A stretch of 64,000 nt of DNA from assembly GCF_000214355.1 (NCBI RefSeq), contig NC_015577.1:558001-622000 (forward strand), read 5' to 3'. Shown piece after piece: positions 41,654 through 50,460 of the stretch. The stretch's first letter is position 1. Each line of letters opens with the position of its first letter. The notes beneath the pieces were generated by a model that worked only from the letters and a program-made list of their open reading frames with translations, had not been told where the DNA came from and made no database searches. The DNA is from Leadbettera azotonutricia ZAS-9 (lineage in GTDB: Bacteria; Spirochaetota; Spirochaetia; Treponematales; Breznakiellaceae). The translations under genes and the position numbers were made by a program.

Positions 41654-43600
41654 ATGAAAAAGCCCGCCAAGCCGCTGATTGCCTTTTGTGCTTGCATACT
41701 CGTCGTGATCCTGTCCATGTGCTTTGCCGCATTGGTGCAGACCGGTTTCGGCAAGATCCGGGTGAGTACCGGTTCTTTTGAAAACATGGCGGGGGGCGTC
41801 CCCGGCAGTATAGCCTATAAACTCTATGTCCCTGCCGGGGCTGACAAGGATCATCCTGTGCCGGCAGTGCTGGTCATGCACGGCTATCAGAATGACAAGG
41901 AAACCTCCGCCGCCTACGGCATCGAGCTTGCCAGGCGGGGCATCGCAGCCCTGTCGGTGGATCTCTACGGCCATGGCGACAATTCCCTGGGTATGCGTTT
42001 CAGGGGCTGGGGCAAGGCGAAGCTCACCAACCTGGACAAAAAAGTGTCCGGCCCCCAGCGTTTTCTTATCATGATGACTTTCAGCATCCTGGACTTCTTT
42101 AAGCCTGCTATTTCGGAAGGCGTTAAGGATAGCTCCATGGGCGGCAAGGATGCCTACCGCTATCTCCAGTCCCTGGATTTTGTGGACCCGGGCAGGATCG
42201 GCATTACCGGCCATTCCATGGGAACCTGGGCATCCTGGTCTACCGGAGCGGCTTTCCCCGGCCACAAGGCAATTGTGCTGCAATGCGGGGAGCTGCTGTC
42301 TCCCGATTATTACGATGCCGCTGCCAACAAATTCAACAATGTGCTGCTGCTTCAGGCCCGGTACGACGAGTTCGACTATTTTCGGGATTACCAGAAGAAT
42401 GTCATCGGCCTTGAAAAAACGCCCCTGCGGTACCGGGACTTCATGGGGCAGACTTCCCCTGTGGAATGGAACCGTACCTATGGCTCGTTTGCCGATGGCA
42501 CAGCCCGCCGTATGGAGCTGCTGCAGACTAACCACCGTCTTGCCACCCACGACGGCCATGCCCTGACAACAGCCATGTACTGGTTTACCAATGCCCTGGA
42601 TGTAAAGCCTTCCCTTGCCGACAGTAATCATATTTATATGATCAAGGAAGTTCTGGCGCTGCTCGCCATGCTGGCTGCCCTGGCATCCATGCTTCCCCTT
42701 TGTCTGCTTTTTGCCCGGCTGCCTTTCTTTGCGCCCATTGTGCAAGGTTTGGAAACGTCGAACTTAAAGCTGGTTTCCCCCAAAGGCAGGCGGAAAGTTG
42801 CCATTATTGCCATATTGGTAAGCGGTCTTACCTTCCCCTTCCTGGGACAGCTCGGCCATGGGCTTATGCCGGTGCCGGAAAATATTTTCCGCATGACCAT
42901 AGGCAACGGCTTTATCACCTGGCTTACCTTTTTGATGCTGGTTTCCCTCTTCATGCTTTTGCACTGGTACAAAAAAGGTGAGGGCAAACGCATTGGTGCG
43001 ACCCTCTACGATCTTGGACTTGGGGACAAAGCCGCGCCGGACAGGCTTAATTGGCAGGTCATAGGCAAATCGGTTTTGCTTGCTTTTATCCTGACCGGGA
43101 TTATGTATATCCTGGTATGTGTCTGCGTGACGGTTTTTCAGCTGGACTTCCGGTTTATCTGGCCTTTCTTCAGGCCCTTTACGTTTAACCGGCTGGGACA
43201 ATTTTTCGTTTACCTTCCCTTCTATGCCGCTTTCTTTACCGTGAACGCCGGGGTCAGGCTCTACGGTCAGCTGCGGCTGCCGGAAAAAAGTTCTCCTGCC
43301 AAAACCCAACTGGCCTGGTGGGGCTACAGTGTCTTTATCATGCTTGGGGGCGTGTTCCTTATTGTCCTTATCGAGTATATTCCCTTCTTTTTAGGCTTTG
43401 GCCCCGGCGCGGATCTGCTCTTTTCGTCCCTCTTTGGAGGGCCTTTTATGTCGGTAATGATACTGCTTATCCCGCAGTTTGCGGTTTTCTTCTTCCTCTC
43501 CACTTGGCTCTACCGCAAAACCGGCCGCATATACCTGGGCTCCTTTATTGTGGCAATACTGGCAAGCTGGGTACTGGCCGGGGGATCGGCGATGTTTTGA
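41654..43600 (+). CDS. Alpha/beta hydrolase with C-terminal membrane domain
   Basis: A 648-residue protein starting at the ATG behind AAAGGATG; the in-frame start at 41567 would lie inside the acyltransferase gene. A signal anchor (LIAFCACILVVILSMCFAALV) leads to a periplasm-facing hydrolase with VLVMHGYQNDKET (oxyanion region), ITGHSMGTWASWSTGAAFPGHK (nucleophile) and THDGHALTT (His). From about residue 330 to the end there are roughly seven or eight hydrophobic helices. I know no named family with this build; it may be a lipid or ester hydrolase. It is the last gene of the TRAP operon. Confidence 0.78.
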   Translation: MKKPAKPLIAFCACILVVILSMCFAALVQTGFGKIRVSTGSFENMAGGVPGSIAYKLYVPAGADKDHPVPAVLVMHGYQNDKETSAAYGIELARRGIAALSVDLYGHGDNSLGMRFRGWGKAKLTNLDKKVSGPQRFLIMMTFSILDFFKPAISEGVKDSSMGGKDAYRYLQSLDFVDPGRIGITGHSMGTWASWSTGAAFPGHKAIVLQCGELLSPDYYDAAANKFNNVLLLQARYDEFDYFRDYQKNVIGLEKTPLRYRDFMGQTSPVEWNRTYGSFADGTARRMELLQTNHRLATHDGHALTTAMYWFTNALDVKPSLADSNHIYMIKEVLALLAMLAALASMLPLCLLFARLPFFAPIVQGLETSNLKLVSPKGRRKVAIIAILVSGLTFPFLGQLGHGLMPVPENIFRMTIGNGFITWLTFLMLVSLFMLLHWYKKGEGKRIGATLYDLGLGDKAAPDRLNWQVIGKSVLLAFILTGIMYILVCVCVTVFQLDFRFIWPFFRPFTFNRLGQFFVYLPFYAAFFTVNAGVRLYGQLRLPEKSSPAKTQLAWWGYSVFIMLGGVFLIVLIEYIPFFLGFGPGADLLFSSLFGGPFMSVMILLIPQFAVFFFLSTWLYRKTGRIYLGSFIVAILASWVLAGGSAMF

Positions 43601-43604
43601 GTGC

Positions 43605-43638
43605 CATCCCAAGGGATGTACGCAATATTCATCTGTCC
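43605..43638. repeat. Left direct repeat of the DUF4062/TPR island
   Basis: This 34-bp segment matches 55611-55644 at 30 positions by eye (shared blocks CATCCCAA, GATGTACGCAAT and TTCATCTGT), in the same orientation. It begins 5 bp after the hydrolase stop and includes the stop codon of the membrane RyR-like gene. The pair encloses the 12-kb island. Confidence 0.75.
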
Positions 43639-45746
43639 GCCCAGCTCACAATTTTGTATTTTGTGTTTTTAAGATTGCCTTCAAGGCAATCCATTAGATC
43701 GCAATCATAGTGCATGGTATCGATTTTTTTTAGGGTAGTTGGATAATCCAAATTTGGATTGTCTTTGCATTTCAGTTCTGCCTGCAGTTTGGTTAATTCG
43801 TCCAGGCCTTCAAAGGTGGTGATGCAGGCATGCTCTTTTGTCTGTCTATTTTGCCTCAAGTCTGCACGAACCATATCTTTTGGCATTGGCGCCCAGCCCC
43901 TTACAAAATGGAAGGCATTCCACCGCTGGTGTTCAAGCCGGGCAAGGTTATTGCGGATGGTATCTGCAATTTTTCCGTCGGCATCCCGTTCCAATTCCTC
44001 TGCCTCCCGCAATTTTTGCGCCTGTGGAAATCCGTAGACCTGCCTCCATTTTTCGCTGGCATCCTGAATTTCCGGTTTGTCATACACAAGGTCAAAGCCC
44101 ATCATGTTTAGTTTTATACGGATCGAAAGGGCGGCAGAGATGTTTGATTCACGCTTGAAGTTGCCGATTTTACCCCATTTGAGGTTGATAAGTTCATCTA
44201 TTTTTTCAGCCGGATCTTTAATTCCGGTACCCGCATAGTTTACGGCAATGTGCTTTGCAAGGAGGTCCATATCCCCATTCTCAATATGGTCAAAGGTAAG
44301 AATTGCATCTTCAAAACCAAAAGGTTCTATCCTGATTGCGGCTTCTCCATTGAGCACATCCTCGGCAATAATGGGGGAAAAATATTTTGTGTGGGTAAAA
44401 AGGGCTATACCTTCCTTTATGCGCTCCTCGTAGCACCGCTGGCGAAATTCCATGGCAATTTCTGCGCTTAACTGGACATCCCCTAAAGCAACAATTACCG
44501 ACGAAGCGTCAGCATTTTTAACACGGTTTATTACCGTATCATACATTTCTCTTGAAAGGGCGCTGCATTCCATAAATTCAATTCTGTATTTTTCCTTTGG
44601 CGCAGGGAAATATTTTTCATTGTCCTTGTCTTCTCCACCTGCAAAAATTCCACGGCACTGGTTCATAAAGATGCTTTGACTATCTTTTATATCTTTATCA
44701 ATTACCAGGGCATGGTAATCTATTCCCAGGATTTGGTTTACTGCTATGCTCTGTTTAAGGAATTCACGGTTTATTTTCCCAAAGCCTATAAAGACATGCA
44801 GAAAATCAAATGTACCTTTTACCAGAGCCTTTTCGGCGTCTATACGTTCAAGGGGAATGAATTTGGTAATAGGGTTGTCGAATAAAAAGGAACGCACGGT
44901 GATTTCGTAAGGGTTAAAAAAGCGAATCTTTCCGCCTGCATTTTCGCTAAACATAAAATGTTCCACCCTTTCAATGTTGGTATACATAATGTGGGCAGTA
45001 AAACGCAATTTTTCACCGGCGTTACCCGAAGAGGTGTTAAGATGCTCTGTTATGGTTCTGGCTATTTCAAGATTTTTAACATCATCTTCGGAAACAGCAA
45101 TAAGGGTTGTTTCCTTTGAATTAAAGAAACCGGTTTTTTTAAGCAGCGCTGCACTAAATTTTCCATTGAGGACTAAAAAACCATGGCCAATATATTCTTT
45201 TTTTTCTTCCTCGCTGCCCTCATTGGGGATTATAATGGTACTGCTTCTTTGTTCAGGTGTAAGGCTTGCAAGGAGGGTTTCCTGATGGACACTCTTTCCG
45301 GCAATGATCCATCTTTTCCTGGATGAGCATTTAAGGAAGAATATGGATAAGGTGTTCCAAAGATTCTTGAGGAATAAGTGTACGGCAAACAGCACGGTAC
45401 AAAGCACAGCGGAGCTAAAGCAGAGAGTGATGGCAATACTGTAGAACATCTCTTCCCTTGCCAGTGCAGACCATATCTCCCGATCCCAATAAAAACTAAA
45501 CATTCTTAAAGTGATGCTAAGTATCATGCCAAAATTATAAATGCGGTCCGGGCTCTTGCCTTCACGGTAGAAATAACTAACACCCGCCCAATTGAGCATC
45601 AGTCCTGCAATAAAAACAGCGGCAAAAAATACTATACGGGGAAGCTCTTTTGTAACACCCTTTGCCGGCTTATAGAAAAAATAAAAAAAGCCCCCGAATA
45701 GGACGAGGGCGATGGCGATTAGGCTTACCAGTGTTTCTGTAATCAT
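43629..45746 (-). CDS. Four-helix membrane protein with RyR-like C-terminal domain (putative effector)
   Basis: A 705-residue protein. Hydrophobic helices are at residues 6-26, 38-60, 70-88 and 103-128. Next is a Rossmann-like soluble region (RWIIAGKSVHQETLLASL, STIIIPNEGSEEEKKEYIGHGF, TLIAVSEDD, SSVIVALGDVQLSAEIA). The last 110 residues (IRNNLARLEHQRWNAFHFVRGW, HACITTFEGLDEL, LDYPTTLKKID) resemble the RyR domain, known from ryanodine receptors and from prokaryotic signalling proteins. Its ATG overlaps the stop of the DUF4062-NTPase-TPR gene (ATGA), so the two products are made together. A membrane-acting partner of that protein is a fair inference; the RyR call is by pattern only. Confidence 0.68.
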   Translation of the reverse strand: MITETLVSLIAIALVLFGGFFYFFYKPAKGVTKELPRIVFFAAVFIAGLMLNWAGVSYFYREGKSPDRIYNFGMILSITLRMFSFYWDREIWSALAREEMFYSIAITLCFSSAVLCTVLFAVHLFLKNLWNTLSIFFLKCSSRKRWIIAGKSVHQETLLASLTPEQRSSTIIIPNEGSEEEKKEYIGHGFLVLNGKFSAALLKKTGFFNSKETTLIAVSEDDVKNLEIARTITEHLNTSSGNAGEKLRFTAHIMYTNIERVEHFMFSENAGGKIRFFNPYEITVRSFLFDNPITKFIPLERIDAEKALVKGTFDFLHVFIGFGKINREFLKQSIAVNQILGIDYHALVIDKDIKDSQSIFMNQCRGIFAGGEDKDNEKYFPAPKEKYRIEFMECSALSREMYDTVINRVKNADASSVIVALGDVQLSAEIAMEFRQRCYEERIKEGIALFTHTKYFSPIIAEDVLNGEAAIRIEPFGFEDAILTFDHIENGDMDLLAKHIAVNYAGTGIKDPAEKIDELINLKWGKIGNFKRESNISAALSIRIKLNMMGFDLVYDKPEIQDASEKWRQVYGFPQAQKLREAEELERDADGKIADTIRNNLARLEHQRWNAFHFVRGWAPMPKDMVRADLRQNRQTKEHACITTFEGLDELTKLQAELKCKDNPNLDYPTTLKKIDTMHYDCDLMDCLEGNLKNTKYKIVSWADR

Positions 45747-47640
45747 CGTTTTTCTCCTATTAGCTTATGCAGATCGGCAATACATTGAACTACCTTCACC
45801 GTATCAGGATGATCTTTGCCAAGAACTTTTTCAAAAATGGCAAGGGCTTTTTGGTGGAATTCCAGCGCCTTTTCATGGTTTCCCATGCGGCCGTATGCCA
45901 CGCCTATGTTGCTATACGATGATGCGGTAGAAGGATGCTCAGGGACAAGAACTTTTTCCCTAATGGCAAGGGCTTTTTGGTGGAATTCCAGCGCCTTTTC
46001 ATGGTTTCCCATGTCGCTGTATTCCACGCCTATGTTGTTATACGATGATGCGATAGAAGGATGCTCAGGGACAAGAACTTTTTCCCTAATGGCAAGGGCT
46101 TTTTGGTGGAATTCCAGCGCCTTTTCATGGTTTCCCATGTCGCTGTATTCCACGCCTATGTTGTTATACGATGATGCGATAGAAGGATGCTCAGGGACAA
46201 GAACTTTTTCCTCAATGGCAAGGGCTTTTTGGTGGAATTCCAGCGCCTTTTCATGGTTTCCCATGCGGCTGTATGCCGCGCCTATGTTGCCATACGATAA
46301 TGCGGTATCAGGATGCTCAGGGACAAGAACTTTTTCCCTAATGGCAAGGGCTTTTTGGGAGAATTCCAGCGCCTTTTCATGGTTTCCCATGTTGCCGTAT
46401 TCCACGCCTATGTTGCTATACGATGATGCGGTAGAAGGATGCTCAGGGACAAGAACTTTTTCCCTAATGGCAAGGGCTTTTTGGTGGAATTCCAGCGCCT
46501 TTTCATGGTTTCCCATGCGGCTGTATGTCCCGCCTATGTTGTTATACGATGATGCGGTATCAGGATGCTCAGGGACAAGAACTTTTTCCCTAATGGCAAG
46601 GGCTTTTTGGGAGAATTCCAGCGCCTTTTCATGGTTTCCCATGTCGCCGTATTCCACGCCTATGTTGTTATACGATGATGCGATAGAAGGATGCTCAGGG
46701 ACAAGAACTTTTTCCTCAATGGCAAGGGCTTTTTGGTGGAATTCCAGCGCCTTTTCATGGTTTCCCATGCGGCTGTATGCCGCGCCTATGTTGCCATACG
46801 ATAATGCGGTATCAGGATGCTCAGGGACAAGAACTTTTTCCCTAATGGCAAGGGCTTTTTGGTGGAATTCCAGCGCCTTTTCATGGTTTCCCATGCGGCT
46901 GTATGTCCCGCCTATGTTGTTATACGATGATGCGGTATCAAGATGCTCAGGGACAAGAACTTTTTCCCTAATGGCAAGGGCTTTTTGGGAGAATTCCAGC
47001 GCCTTTTCATGGTTTCCCATGTCGCTGTATGCCATGCCTATGTTGCTATACGATAATGCGGTATCAGGATGCTCAGGGACAAGAACTTTTTCAAAAATGG
47101 CAAGGGCTTTTTGGTGGAATTCCAGCGCCTTTTCATGGTTTCCCATGTCGCTGTATGTCCCGCCTATGTTGTTATACGATGATGCGGTATCAGGATGCTC
47201 AAGGCCAAGAACTTTTTCCCTAATGGCAAGGGCTTTTTGGTGGAATTCCAGCGCCTTTTCATGGTTTCCCATGCCGCCGTATGCCCCGCCTATGTTGCCA
47301 TACGATAATGCGGTATCAGGATGCTCAGGGACAAGAACTTTTTCCCTAATGGCAAGGGCTTTTTGGTGGAATTCCAGCGCCTTTTCATGGTTTCCCATGT
47401 TGCCGTATGCCACGCCTATGTTGCTATACGATGATGCGGTAGAAGGATGCTCAGGGACAAGAACTTTTTCCTCAATGGCAAGGGCTTTTTGGTGGAATTC
47501 CAGCGCCTTTTCATGGTTTCCCATGCGGCTGTATATAATGCCTATGTTGTTATACAATGATGCGGTATTGGGATGCTCAGGGACAAGAACTTTTTTACAA
47601 ATGGCAAGGGCTTTTTGGTGGAATTCCAGTGCCAGAACGT
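45743..47640. repeat. Fifteen near-identical 126-bp tandem repeats coding the TPR array
   Basis: The 3' half of copy 1 is built of 126-bp units differing at few bases, mostly in three variable patches (the codons for R/E/F-EKV, S/D plus I/T before AS/LSY, and the residues around Y[SG]xMG). Whole blocks are repeated: units 7-9 and 11-12 carry the same combinations. This indicates recent unequal exchange or gene conversion; array length is likely to vary between strains. Confidence 0.9.
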
Positions 47641-49720
47641 AATCCGCCAATACATTACTGACAAAATTCCCAATATCATTGTAGTAGTACCTTATAGCTT
47701 CTCTATCTGTACCGTCTTTTTCAAGATCAAGATATTTTGCCGGCGAATACTTTTCCTTATTCTCCTTCTGCAAAGCATGCCAGTATTCTCCCAGCTCATA
47801 TTCATTCTTTCTATAGATATAATCAAACACATCAAAATCAAGCAGGAAAGCGTACATTTTGTCCCATTCTTTTAGATCAAAATACTGGCGGGACAGTTCA
47901 TCAGACTTTCGGTTAGAAGCAATATCAGAAGCTGTTTCCATGTAGGAAACGATGCGGCGGCGGTATTCCTCTCCGCCGTCTTTCATGCGCTTTGTAACGG
48001 CCTCTTGTATAAACCAATTATCGAATACGATAAGCCCATTTCGTTTGGAAAGATGCCCGGACATTCCGTTATATAGCTGCGACCAGTAGAGCGGGGCGGC
48101 TTTGGTTATCCCCAAAATCTCAGACTCGCTTAAACCGGCGCGGGAAGATACTAATAACCCAAGGACTTCACCGGTAAAATTCGGTATACTGTGGCCGTCT
48201 TTGTTGCGGGCATCACAGTACGTTTTTTCCAGGCGGTCAACAACCATGTCGTAGAAGTCTTCCAAATTCTGTGCAGAAAGATAAACGTTAAGACGGGCGT
48301 CAATTTCCTCGTGTACCCCGAAGACCCGAAGCTCGTCCAAAAGCACCCGCAGGGCAAGGGTGTTTTCACTTTCCTTGTCCCGGATAATGCGCTCAATTTG
48401 TTCGGGTTTTAGCTTCTTTGCATAAGACGCAAGATAATCGGTGATGAGGGTTTTCCGCTCTTCCATCGGGAGGGTTTCAACTTCGATACAGGGGTAGTTC
48501 CGGCGTTTGAAGACCTCCATGGTTTTGTCATCCGGTTGTGTGGAAAAAACAACATGTACATTCGGGGGAAAGGCAGGGAGCCAGTTGAGAAGCTTCGCGT
48601 TGTCAATATCAGCAAGTTTATCCATGCCGTCAAGGACCAGGATAAGTTTTTCCTTTTTCGCCGCTGTCCAGAGCAGGTTTTGTAGATTATCTTTAAGGTT
48701 ATCGGCCCCCTTTGGCGCATCGCTATCCATGCGATCTTCATCAGGGGGAAGCCCGGTGATTTGCGTAATTTCGTTGATGAGGCGTTCGCTTATTTTGCGG
48801 TAATCACCTTCGGAAATGGAATTGCCGATAAAATGATACACAATTTTATCGTGTTGTTTCTTCCTGCGCTGTATCCAGTTGGCGATAAGGGCGCTTTTCC
48901 CCATGCCCCTTTTCCCGGTAACTACCATGGTTCGGTCCGCTTCTTCCCCTGACGCATTTGCAAAATCGTCCAGCTTCTGCAGGGTATCCCCATTGGGAAC
49001 ATACACATTGGTGCGGCTTTTTAAGAAGGCTTTCTGTTCCAGCCGTTCTTTTTCAAGAAGCGACAGGGCGCCCTGGGGCCAGAGTGTATCTACCAGGGTT
49101 TTGAAATCCTTTTCAATCATTTCGCCTAGGTTTTCAATAGAACGGTAATCCTTTACTGGGTAGTCTTTCTTTTTACGCAATGTTTTTTTAAGGGCGGAAA
49201 GTTTCTTCTTCGCAGGGCTTCCCCTATCTTCTCTAAATTCAGCGGGGGTTTCCATTTCAGGGGAACGGAAATAAAAATAGGCGTTTATTTTTTCTTTTAT
49301 CCGCAGTACCCCCTGCTGGATTTCCATTTCGGTGATACTGGCGCCTTTGTCCAGTTCACCGCCTACCCAGGGGTATTCCGTAAAAACACCGGTGTTGTCT
49401 CTTATCAGGCGGCGCTCCTCAGGGGAAGGAACCCAACCGTAGCGTTCCCCTAAAAGGCCGATAAAAAAAGGAGTGGTTTTTTCAATTTCCTTTAGGCAAA
49501 TATCCACAACCTTTCCCTGTTTTGACTCCTCTTCGCTGATGCCCCAGCGGAGGTCAAGCTCAAGAAAGGAGATGTCCCGCTCTTCGCAGTAGCGGCGAAT
49601 GGAGGGGAATATCTTCATCACAAGGTAATCCCGCTCGGCCTGCATGTCCCGGAATGTTGACGAGATGAACACACGGATCTGGCGTTCTTCGATTTGGTTT
49701 GTTTTTCTTGCATCGGTCAT
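45743..49720 (-). CDS. DUF4062 - P-loop NTPase (STAND/NACHT) - TPR giant protein, copy 1
   Basis: A 1325-residue cytoplasmic protein. Residues 13-100 are DUF4062 (RQIRVFISSTFRDMQAERDYL, FLELDLRWGISEEE, FIGLLGERYGW). The NTPase core has Walker A VVTGKRGMGKSA at 267-277, Walker B LILVLDGMDKL at 359-369, and VVFSTQPD as sensor 1, followed by winged-helix-type STAND segments (SSRAGLSESEILGITKAAP). From about residue 695 there are 15 TPR-like units of 42 residues (NHEKALEFHQKALAIREKV.., NNIGxxYSxMG) that are almost identical to one another. The layout matches nephrocystin-3/NLR-like sensors, where TPRs bind a trigger and the NTPase oligomerises. It is coupled to the membrane RyR-like gene. Confidence 0.85.
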   Translation of the reverse strand: MTDARKTNQIEERQIRVFISSTFRDMQAERDYLVMKIFPSIRRYCEERDISFLELDLRWGISEEESKQGKVVDICLKEIEKTTPFFIGLLGERYGWVPSPEERRLIRDNTGVFTEYPWVGGELDKGASITEMEIQQGVLRIKEKINAYFYFRSPEMETPAEFREDRGSPAKKKLSALKKTLRKKKDYPVKDYRSIENLGEMIEKDFKTLVDTLWPQGALSLLEKERLEQKAFLKSRTNVYVPNGDTLQKLDDFANASGEEADRTMVVTGKRGMGKSALIANWIQRRKKQHDKIVYHFIGNSISEGDYRKISERLINEITQITGLPPDEDRMDSDAPKGADNLKDNLQNLLWTAAKKEKLILVLDGMDKLADIDNAKLLNWLPAFPPNVHVVFSTQPDDKTMEVFKRRNYPCIEVETLPMEERKTLITDYLASYAKKLKPEQIERIIRDKESENTLALRVLLDELRVFGVHEEIDARLNVYLSAQNLEDFYDMVVDRLEKTYCDARNKDGHSIPNFTGEVLGLLVSSRAGLSESEILGITKAAPLYWSQLYNGMSGHLSKRNGLIVFDNWFIQEAVTKRMKDGGEEYRRRIVSYMETASDIASNRKSDELSRQYFDLKEWDKMYAFLLDFDVFDYIYRKNEYELGEYWHALQKENKEKYSPAKYLDLEKDGTDREAIRYYYNDIGNFVSNVLADYVLALEFHQKALAICKKVLVPEHPNTASLYNNIGIIYSRMGNHEKALEFHQKALAIEEKVLVPEHPSTASSYSNIGVAYGNMGNHEKALEFHQKALAIREKVLVPEHPDTALSYGNIGGAYGGMGNHEKALEFHQKALAIREKVLGLEHPDTASSYNNIGGTYSDMGNHEKALEFHQKALAIFEKVLVPEHPDTALSYSNIGMAYSDMGNHEKALEFSQKALAIREKVLVPEHLDTASSYNNIGGTYSRMGNHEKALEFHQKALAIREKVLVPEHPDTALSYGNIGAAYSRMGNHEKALEFHQKALAIEEKVLVPEHPSIASSYNNIGVEYGDMGNHEKALEFSQKALAIREKVLVPEHPDTASSYNNIGGTYSRMGNHEKALEFHQKALAIREKVLVPEHPSTASSYSNIGVEYGNMGNHEKALEFSQKALAIREKVLVPEHPDTALSYGNIGAAYSRMGNHEKALEFHQKALAIEEKVLVPEHPSIASSYNNIGVEYSDMGNHEKALEFHQKALAIREKVLVPEHPSIASSYNNIGVEYSDMGNHEKALEFHQKALAIREKVLVPEHPSTASSYSNIGVAYGRMGNHEKALEFHQKALAIFEKVLGKDHPDTVKVVQCIADLHKLIGEKR

Positions 49721-49739
49721 CTTTTACACCCCCTAACAA

Positions 49740-50084
49740 TTTACCCAATACCAAACGATAGCCATCTGTTATTAGTATCGCCGAATTAACGGCCCTTAAC
49801 TAATGAATTAAGTTCGTTGAAGGCGTTGTCTATTTCTTTTTTCCTATAGTTCAGTCCAAGGTAGCCCGGCCTTCCCCAGGGCTAGCCTTTAATCCCGCAG
49901 CCGCCGTTCAAAAATGGCATCGTCTATGTCATCAATAACTTACTCAGAACATCTCCCTGATATGCAAGCCCCGCATTGACACTAAATACATTCAATACGG
50001 CGAATTCTTCCCTATCCATATTGACAACACTTTATATTATCAATAATTCTCTGGCAAGCCGTTTTCAATTAACATCAGGTAAGC
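49740..50084. other. Degenerate spacer with coding remnants
   Basis: The minus strand holds short protein-like frames without full genes: a 31-codon frame starting MDREEFAVLNVFSVNAGL near 50010, and the end of another, RKKEIDNAFNELNSLVKGR, stopping near 49790. They suggest one or two further genes lost between the giant paralogues. I do not recognise the families. Confidence 0.4.
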
Positions 50085-50378
50085 CCGTTCCGTTCGGCAA
50101 GGTACTCCGACATGCCGTTGTATAATTGAGACCATGAGAGCGGATCGGCGCCGCTTATCCCCAAAATTTCAGGCGCGCTTAAACCGGCGCGGGAAGGCGG
50201 GGAGCCAGTCGAGGAGTTTTGCATTGTCCGTATCATCAATATTTTCCATGCCCTCAAGGACCAGAATCAGTTTTTTTTTCGCCGCAGCCCAGAGCAGGTT
50301 TTGCAGATTTTCTGTAAGTGCATCGGCTCCCATTGGCGCATCTCCATCCAGGATGGACAGGTCCCCCTCAGGGGGAAG
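50085..50378 (-). pseudogene. Internally deleted fragment of a third DUF4062-NTPase-TPR gene
   Basis: The minus strand encodes LPPEGDLSILDGDAPMGADA, NLQNLLWAAAKKKLILVLEG, DNAKLLDWLPAFP, matching residues 324-386 of copy 1, then jumps to RAGLSAPEILGISGADPLSW and LYNGMSEYLAERNGLT from over 100 residues further on. The jump falls at a CGGGAAG sequence that occurs at both corresponding places in copy 2, so a short-repeat deletion is the likely cause; the frame is shifted there. Nothing before the Walker region or after RNGLT remains. Confidence 0.85.
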
Positions 50379-50460
50379 CTAGGTATTACCTGTTAGCTTA
50401 TGCAGATCGGCTATTCGTTGAAATACCTGCACCGTATCAGGATGATCTTTGCCCAAAAAC
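50379..50460 (-). pseudogene. Frameshifted C-terminal tail of copy 2
   Basis: If one G of the GGG at 50452-50454 (minus strand) is ignored, copy 2 continues in frame as FGKDHPDTVQVFQRIADLHKLTGNT and stops at 50379-50381. This is the same tail as copy 1 (GKDHPDTVKVVQCIADLHKLIGEKR). The extra base makes the product end early as FGQRSS. Confidence 0.85.

Noticed and set aside
45743-47640. Regular tandem repeats considered as a CRISPR array
   Set aside because: The 126-bp units are contiguous, in frame, and encode TPR helices; there are no spacers of unique sequence.
45816-47642. 608-codon open frame on the plus strand, antisense to the copy 1 TPR array
   Set aside because: It exists because a 126-bp unit lacking stops in that frame is repeated 15 times; the product is a monotonous FWWNSSAFSWFP repeat with no ribosome site.
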